Origin: Intestinimonas aquisgranensis
GTDB lineage: Bacteria; Bacillota; Clostridia; Oscillospirales; Oscillospiraceae
Direction of reading: 5' to 3'
DNA length: 64,000 bases
Assembly: GCA_020687605.1 (NCBI GenBank)
Contig: JAJEQY010000008.1
Location: forward strand, 9,585 to 73,584
In this document: piece after piece, positions 60,092-64,000 of the stretch
How the letters are laid out: each line of letters starts with the position of its first letter
Numbering within the stretch: the first letter of the stretch is position 1
The notes under the pieces: generated by a model
What the model was told of the DNA's origin: nothing
What the model saw: the letters and a program-made list of their open reading frames with translations, nothing else
Database searches by the model: none
Position numbers and translations under genes: made by a program

Positions 60092-60597
60092 AGCGGCCGC
60101 AAAAATACTTGAGCAGCGAGGCTCACGGCTATTTACAGGAGGCGGAGGCCTGCTCCCTGATCCTCAAAGACCTGGAGCGCATATCCGCCAAACTGCAGCG
60201 GCGAATCGATAAAGAGGCCGCCGCAAGGCAAGCTGACTTTGAAGCCGCCATGCAGTACCACAGCGAGGCGGAAATTCAGAATGCTTACGGCTGGGAGTTC
60301 ATCACTGAGGCACAGTATCATGCCTATTTAGATCTGTTCCGCCGTGGCAGAGAAGCAATAGAAAACCATCCTCCCACCATCTCTGAAATGGCGCTCGCCA
60401 TTATGCGGAAGGTCATTCGTGATTTAGAATCAGACAAACGGGAATATGAGTTTTCCGCTCTCACACCGGAGCAACAGGTCGTGGAACTGCAACGCGCAGA
60501 ACAGGCCCGAAAGGAATGGAAGGCACATATTGCCCAGCTGCGGGAGAAACAGGGCCGTGTACTCAAATCCGAGGATTTGGAGGCTTCACAGCCTTAG
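60088..60597 (+). CDS. 169-aa coiled-coil element protein
   Basis: The protein is mostly helical with charged heptads (LILKDLERISAKLQRRIDKE; LTPEQQVVELQRAEQARKEW). Coupled to the previous gene by ATGA overlap. Function unknown. Confidence 0.5.
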   Translation: MKRPQKYLSSEAHGYLQEAEACSLILKDLERISAKLQRRIDKEAAARQADFEAAMQYHSEAEIQNAYGWEFITEAQYHAYLDLFRRGREAIENHPPTISEMALAIMRKVIRDLESDKREYEFSALTPEQQVVELQRAEQARKEWKAHIAQLREKQGRVLKSEDLEASQP

Positions 60598-60711
60598 CTT
60601 TCCTGCGCCAGCCAAATGCTCTGCCAAATAGGCAGAGGGCATCATTACAAAGGGATCGACAAACCGTACCGCTATGGTCTGCCGGTCCCTTTCTTTATAA
60701 AGGAGTAGAAT

Positions 60712-60942
60712 ATGAAGAAAAAAACATCTCACCCAATGCTGAGGAAATACACCGTAACGATTGAAGAACAGATCGTTCAGGAGTTTCCCGTGGAGGCTTA
60801 TGACCTTTCCCATGCGCTGGAAACAGCCGAAGCTGCCTACAAGCAAGGGGAATTGGTGGTACAGCCCTCAGCACCGACTACCCGCCTGATCATGGCACGG
60901 CACAACAAGACCGGAAAAACAACCGGATGGAGAGAATTTTAA
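60712..60942 (+). CDS. DpnD/PcfM-like small protein (76 aa)
   Basis: The 76-residue protein has the YTVTIEEQIVQEFPVEAYDL and HALETAEAAYKQGELVVQP pattern of DpnD/PcfM-like element proteins. TAAAGGAGTAGAAT precedes ATG 60712. Function unknown. Confidence 0.55.
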   Translation: MKKKTSHPMLRKYTVTIEEQIVQEFPVEAYDLSHALETAEAAYKQGELVVQPSAPTTRLIMARHNKTGKTTGWREF

Positions 60943-60967
60943 CCATTACCACAAGGGAGAGATAAAT

Positions 60968-61717
60968 ATGAACTTATGGCATGACAAGTCCTATATTTCG
61001 CCTTCAGGACCGGAATGGGTCGAACGGGGCTACGCTATGTACGATGTTCATTCCGTGCGCTTTCAATTTGTCTATACGGAAGAACAGAAGAAAGCCAACC
61101 GCCGTGCGCATACAGCGGCTGATGAGGGCCAAGCCCTGGTTATGGCTGCTGAGGTACGAAATTCTATTATGGAGCCCGTTATGGACGCCATCGCCCAAAA
61201 TTTCGTCTGCTATCAGTATGAGGATACCGAGCCGGTGCCTTTCGGGAGCTGTCAGTGGGATCTCTTCTTCTGGTGCAATGATTTCAGCAATACGCTCCAC
61301 GGCTGTGGCCTGTCCGGACGGGATTATTCCTACTTTACATTGAACTTCAACGAGAACCAGACTGTGGAAAAGCGTGCCGAGGTCTGCTGGCGGCTGCTGC
61401 AATTTCTGGAACACCGCTGCCGGAAAAACCGCAATCTGGATGTTGCCGTCCAGTACAGCATCTGGTACGACCATGAGAAGATCGAAAAAGATGCTGACCG
61501 GATGAAATGTCTGCTGGCGGGCTGCAGCTGCACCTATGGCAGTAAGGACGGGAAATTCCTGTTTGATGATGGCATTTTCTGCTTCCGTCCCAAGTACGCC
61601 AAGCGGCAGCTCTATCGTGTTTCTGATTCCGAGGTTCTTGCCCTGTGCTGGAAACTAGGCCTGACAGACGATGCTGCTGATGGCAGCCCTCTCGCAACGG
61701 GGAGGCACAGCGCATGA
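60968..61717 (+). CDS. 249-aa Trp/Cys-rich element protein
   Basis: The protein has FGSCQWDLFFWCNDFSNTLH, CRKNRNLDVAVQYSIWYDHE and CLLAGCSCTYGSKDGKFLFD, rich in Trp and Cys. CAAGGGAGAGATAAAT precedes ATG 60968. No family recognised; the Cys suggest metal or disulfide structure. Confidence 0.5.
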   Translation: MNLWHDKSYISPSGPEWVERGYAMYDVHSVRFQFVYTEEQKKANRRAHTAADEGQALVMAAEVRNSIMEPVMDAIAQNFVCYQYEDTEPVPFGSCQWDLFFWCNDFSNTLHGCGLSGRDYSYFTLNFNENQTVEKRAEVCWRLLQFLEHRCRKNRNLDVAVQYSIWYDHEKIEKDADRMKCLLAGCSCTYGSKDGKFLFDDGIFCFRPKYAKRQLYRVSDSEVLALCWKLGLTDDAADGSPLATGRHSA

Positions 61718-61806
61718 AGTACAGAGAAATCTATGCCGCATTGGCAAAGCAAAGGATGGATGTCCCGGGGTTCCGCTTTTTTGAAAGCACAGTTGATGCG
61801 GCCTGA
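61714..61806 (+). CDS. Possible 30-aa small protein
   Basis: The ATG at 61714 overlaps the previous stop (ATGA), and the 30-residue peptide (MKYREIYAALAKQRMDVPGF) would be translationally coupled. Its short length gives weak support. Beyond it, 61807-61969 holds hairpins GGCGTT/AACGCC and GCAGGC/GCCTGC, probably a terminator-like leader before DUF4313. Confidence 0.3.
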   Translation: MKYREIYAALAKQRMDVPGFRFFESTVDAA

Positions 61807-61969
61807 TGATTGCATCAAAAGGGCAAGCAATGCCCCAATACCATTTTAGACTTCAAAGAAAACGGGGGCGTTTTGAACGCCTCCTACACACTGCCCTTAC
61901 CGGCAGGCTTATCACGAGGATCGGCAGGCTGCGCTTTGCGGCCTGCTGGTCTTCGTTCCGGGGGAAATC

Positions 61970-62776
61970 ATGAAACCAATACCATTTAACATGAAAGGAA
62001 CGGAATATGCCCTGACCATCAAGATTGCCACCTATCCGGAGGGCAATCTTGCCATCAAGCTCTATCAGGAAAGCTTCGGCCAGTTGGTATTCTGGGACAG
62101 CCTCACGGTCAATCTGGGCGGCCTATGTCCCAAAGATTGTGGATATATCAATATCAGGTCCGCTGGCAAACGCTTTTACGCCTGGATCAAGCGTAATGGC
62201 CTGGGAGAACGCACCGGACAGGTTCGGTTGGAGGACGGCGTAGAATATGTGGAATACCTCTTCAATGCCAAAAAACTAAAAAAACTGGACCCAGAGGGTT
62301 ACACCTACTACGAGCGGCGCTTGAAGGGAGAACTCGGCCGGCGATATGAGCGGCTATATCAGGCGCTTCGGCGGCTGGCAAACTACATTCCGGATTTCCA
62401 CTACACCGATTACAGCGGGTGGCGCAGGCTACAAAATTCCCTTGACGCGCCCCCACTGCGGGTCGAGGCCGAAGATCCGTCACATCACCGGCGCTTCACT
62501 TTTGAGCAGCGCGGAATCATCCTGCGGACTACGATCACAGACTGCGACACCAATCTTGTGCGGAGCAGTTTGTATCGCCGCCGGGAGGATATGGCCGCCG
62601 ATCTGCTGACGTTGTTTCAGGGCGAGTTGCCCGCTTCTATCCCCTGGTCCGAAGCCCGCCGCAGAGAAAGCGACGCAAGGCATGACCCGCCTCTTGCTCA
62701 GACATTCAAAGAAACAGCCGAAGCCCGCCAGAGGGCAGCAAAAAAGAAATCCAGAAGGAGGAGCACAAAATCATGA
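61970..62776 (+). CDS. DUF4313-like protein
   Basis: The ~268-residue protein has the DUF4313 pattern (KGTEYALTIKIATYPEGNLA, SLTVNLGGLCPKDCGYINIR, RNGLGERTGQVRL). The C-terminus is basic (AAKKKSRRRSTKS). Function unknown. The stop overlaps the next ATG. Confidence 0.7.
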   Translation: MKPIPFNMKGTEYALTIKIATYPEGNLAIKLYQESFGQLVFWDSLTVNLGGLCPKDCGYINIRSAGKRFYAWIKRNGLGERTGQVRLEDGVEYVEYLFNAKKLKKLDPEGYTYYERRLKGELGRRYERLYQALRRLANYIPDFHYTDYSGWRRLQNSLDAPPLRVEAEDPSHHRRFTFEQRGIILRTTITDCDTNLVRSSLYRRREDMAADLLTLFQGELPASIPWSEARRRESDARHDPPLAQTFKETAEARQRAAKKKSRRRSTKS

Positions 62777-63468
62777 AAATCAAATTATATCCCAAAGACC
62801 TGTTGGAAACTACCTGGCGTAAAGACAAGACGCTGTATGCAGACGGCGATGCTGCAGAGCCGCCCCGATGCCTGCGGTGCGGCGCCCCTCTGGCCGCCCA
62901 CCTGATGGTCAATGCCCTCAGCCGCTATGCGGATGTGCAGATCTGTGAAGCCTGTGGCATGGATGAGGCCCTTCGGGATGCCGTCCACGCCCCTTTGCCC
63001 CTCACAGAATGGGATGCGGTGAAGCGCGGCAAACTTCCGGCATCTGAAAAAGGGCGCGTATGCTACCTGAATACTACCTGCACCTTCGAGGAAGTATTCC
63101 GGCACACCGATACACCGCCCATGCAGTTCACTGGCCGGCCTGTCAGTGAGATCGCCTACTCCCGCTCGGATTATGACGGCCATCGGTGGTGGACAACCTG
63201 GCACGATGGACCTGGGAAAAAGGCAGTGCCGGAGCTGGTGAAGGAGATCGACGATTTCCAGAATGCCCTGTTCAAGCTGCCTGCATTCAAAACGCTGAAT
63301 ACTATGCGGCGGTTCTGCAGGTACGCGCAGGCCACCAGTGAGGCGACGGAGTTCAACCTCTATTCCGAAACAGATCACTTGTATATTTGGATTCGGATGA
63401 TCACCCGGTTCCGGGATTACAATGTCTATGTTCACTATTACGATAAGGCGGCTGTTGGAGGTAAGTAA
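62773..63468 (+). CDS. 231-aa protein with Cys pairs
   Basis: The protein has a CLRCGAPLAAHLMVN and CEACGMDEALRDAV zinc-ribbon-like pair. WTTWHDGPGKKAVPELVKEI and a Tyr-rich end follow. Coupled by ATGA overlap with the DUF4313-like gene. Its stop overlaps the next start by one base. Function unknown. Confidence 0.55.
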   Translation: MKIKLYPKDLLETTWRKDKTLYADGDAAEPPRCLRCGAPLAAHLMVNALSRYADVQICEACGMDEALRDAVHAPLPLTEWDAVKRGKLPASEKGRVCYLNTTCTFEEVFRHTDTPPMQFTGRPVSEIAYSRSDYDGHRWWTTWHDGPGKKAVPELVKEIDDFQNALFKLPAFKTLNTMRRFCRYAQATSEATEFNLYSETDHLYIWIRMITRFRDYNVYVHYYDKAAVGGK

Positions 63469-63668
63469 TGCGGCTGAGATACTACGACAAGCATGGTGCA
63501 GAAATTCAAGTCGGAATGCTGCTGCGCCATGATGGCGGCGCTATCGAGCGCGTCCTGGAGGGCGTCAACAGCAGTGGGGATATTACGCTTGGCTTTGAGG
63601 CGTCTGCCTCGGAAATTTATCCGCTGAGTGAGTTCAACTTGAAAGAATGGGAAATTGCGGCAGAGTAA
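63468..63668 (+). CDS. Small element protein (66 aa)
   Basis: The 66-residue protein (DKHGAEIQVGMLLRHDGGAI, then YPLSEFNLKEWEIAAE) follows directly in the same chain. No family recognised. Confidence 0.45.
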   Translation: MRLRYYDKHGAEIQVGMLLRHDGGAIERVLEGVNSSGDITLGFEASASEIYPLSEFNLKEWEIAAE

Positions 63669-63683
63669 TTTTGCCGCAGCGAG

Positions 63684-63714
63684 GCCGCAGGTTGGGACTT
63701 TCCCAGCCTGCGGC
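63684..63714 (+). terminator. Terminator of the long element operon
   Basis: GCCGCAGGTTGGGA pairs with TCCCAGCCTGCGGC (63684-63714, one G-U pair), followed by TGTTATTAT. Confidence 0.65.
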
Positions 63715-63741
63715 TGTTATTATAGACACCTTTACAATCCC

Positions 63742-63770
63742 TTGTATTCTTCGGCACAAAGAAATATAAT
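63742..63770 (+). promoter_or_regulatory. Sigma-A promoter of the HTH gene
   Basis: TTGTAT (63742-63747) and TATAAT (63765-63770) are 17 bases apart, with GGAGGTGCAGCT before the ATG at 63792. Confidence 0.6.
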
Positions 63771-63791
63771 GGATATGTCGGAGGTGCAGCT

Positions 63792-63980
63792 ATGGACTAT
63801 ATGACGATCAAAGAAGCAAGTGAAAAATGGGGCGTATCTGCCCGTCAAATAAATTATTACTGCGCGGCAGACCGCATCCCCGGCGCTGTGAAAATGGCAA
63901 CACTATGGTTAATTCCCAAAGACGCTAAAAAGCCGGTGGACGGCAGGACAAAGCAAGGGAGGGCTTTGAAACATGAATAG
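63792..63980 (+). CDS. HTH protein, excisionase/MerR-like
   Basis: The 62-residue protein has a MerR-type HTH (TIKEASEKWGVSARQINYYC, ADRIPGAVKMATLWLIP). It could be an excisionase or a small regulator. Its stop overlaps the next ATG (63973), so they are coupled. Confidence 0.65.
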   Translation: MDYMTIKEASEKWGVSARQINYYCAADRIPGAVKMATLWLIPKDAKKPVDGRTKQGRALKHE

Positions 63981-64000
63981 TGTTTTGATTATAGACGATG
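63973..64000 (+). CDS. Start of a probable response regulator (cut by window)
   Basis: The first nine codons read MNSVLIIDD, the start of a receiver domain (VLIIDD), and the ATG overlaps the HTH gene's stop. The rest lies outside the window, so the call rests only on this motif. Confidence 0.4.

Noticed and set aside
1..64000. CRISPR arrays, insertion sequences, rRNA genes
   Set aside because: No regularly spaced direct repeats, transposase genes or rRNA-like segments were seen on either strand. This was by reading only, and a computed search could still find degenerate ones.

Overview
The window looks like a chromosomal segment of a GC-rich gut Clostridium-class Firmicute, probably an Oscillospiraceae/Flavonifractor-like genome. 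The reasons are AGGAGG-type ribosome sites nearly everywhere, sigma-A type promoters, the protein families present, and densely coupled (ATGA) mobile-element genes. No 16S gene or housekeeping marker is present, so the taxonomy is inference.

1-16.8 kb is ordinary and accessory chromosome. It starts with an AraC/GyrI-like regulator, an XRE regulator, a frameshifted DUF3795 gene and the C-terminal stump of a GyrI-like gene. Next to the stump lies a lower-GC three-gene cassette on the minus strand (2.3-6.7 kb): a patatin-like lipase, a metallo-beta-lactamase-fold hydrolase, and one polypeptide carrying E2-like, E1/ThiF and JAB (JAMM) domains. It resembles a ubiquitin-like conjugation and antiphage cassette without a CD-NTase. 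Small metabolic/unknown genes, tRNA-Pro(UGG), a DUF4143-type ATPase, an ABC exporter, small conserved proteins and an ECF sigma/anti-sigma-like pair follow.

16.9-26.05 kb (minus strand) is a partial conjugation module: the C-terminal piece of a VirB4 ATPase, an HD-GYP-like protein, DUF5697-like and DUF6100-like proteins, a small basic protein, a mobile-element protein, a VirD4-type coupling protein, an S1-like protein, a membrane-anchored secreted protein, a candidate structured RNA, a zinc-finger (DUF3268-like) protein and a sigma-like factor.

26.05-64 kb (plus strand) is a second, divergent and much fuller module that abuts the first head to head inside virB4. It has VirB4, the same series of proteins, VirD4 and the S1-like protein, then an RloA/RloB (AbiL-like) defence pair. 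A complete Tad-type pilus locus follows (two TadE-like proteins, a secreted protein, CpaA, CpaB, CpaE/TadZ, CpaF, TadB, TadC and a Flp-like pilin), interrupted by an antisense DUF234-type ATPase. Then come the zinc-finger protein, a sigma-like factor, an SSB-like protein behind a structured leader, a DUF932 protein and a long run of small co-directional element proteins, ending in an HTH protein and the first codons of a response regulator. I found no relaxase or integrase inside the window.

The conjugative parts probably work together: VirB4/VirD4 and the Tad motor would power DNA transfer and a pilus, the sigma-like proteins would switch the element on, and the nested ATPase cassettes are cargo. 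The most novel-looking elements are the E2-E1-JAB/MBL/patatin cassette (with a Gly-Gly C-terminus on the MBL protein), the candidate RNA at 18.0-18.3 kb, and the hybrid VirB4/VirD4 plus Tad machinery.
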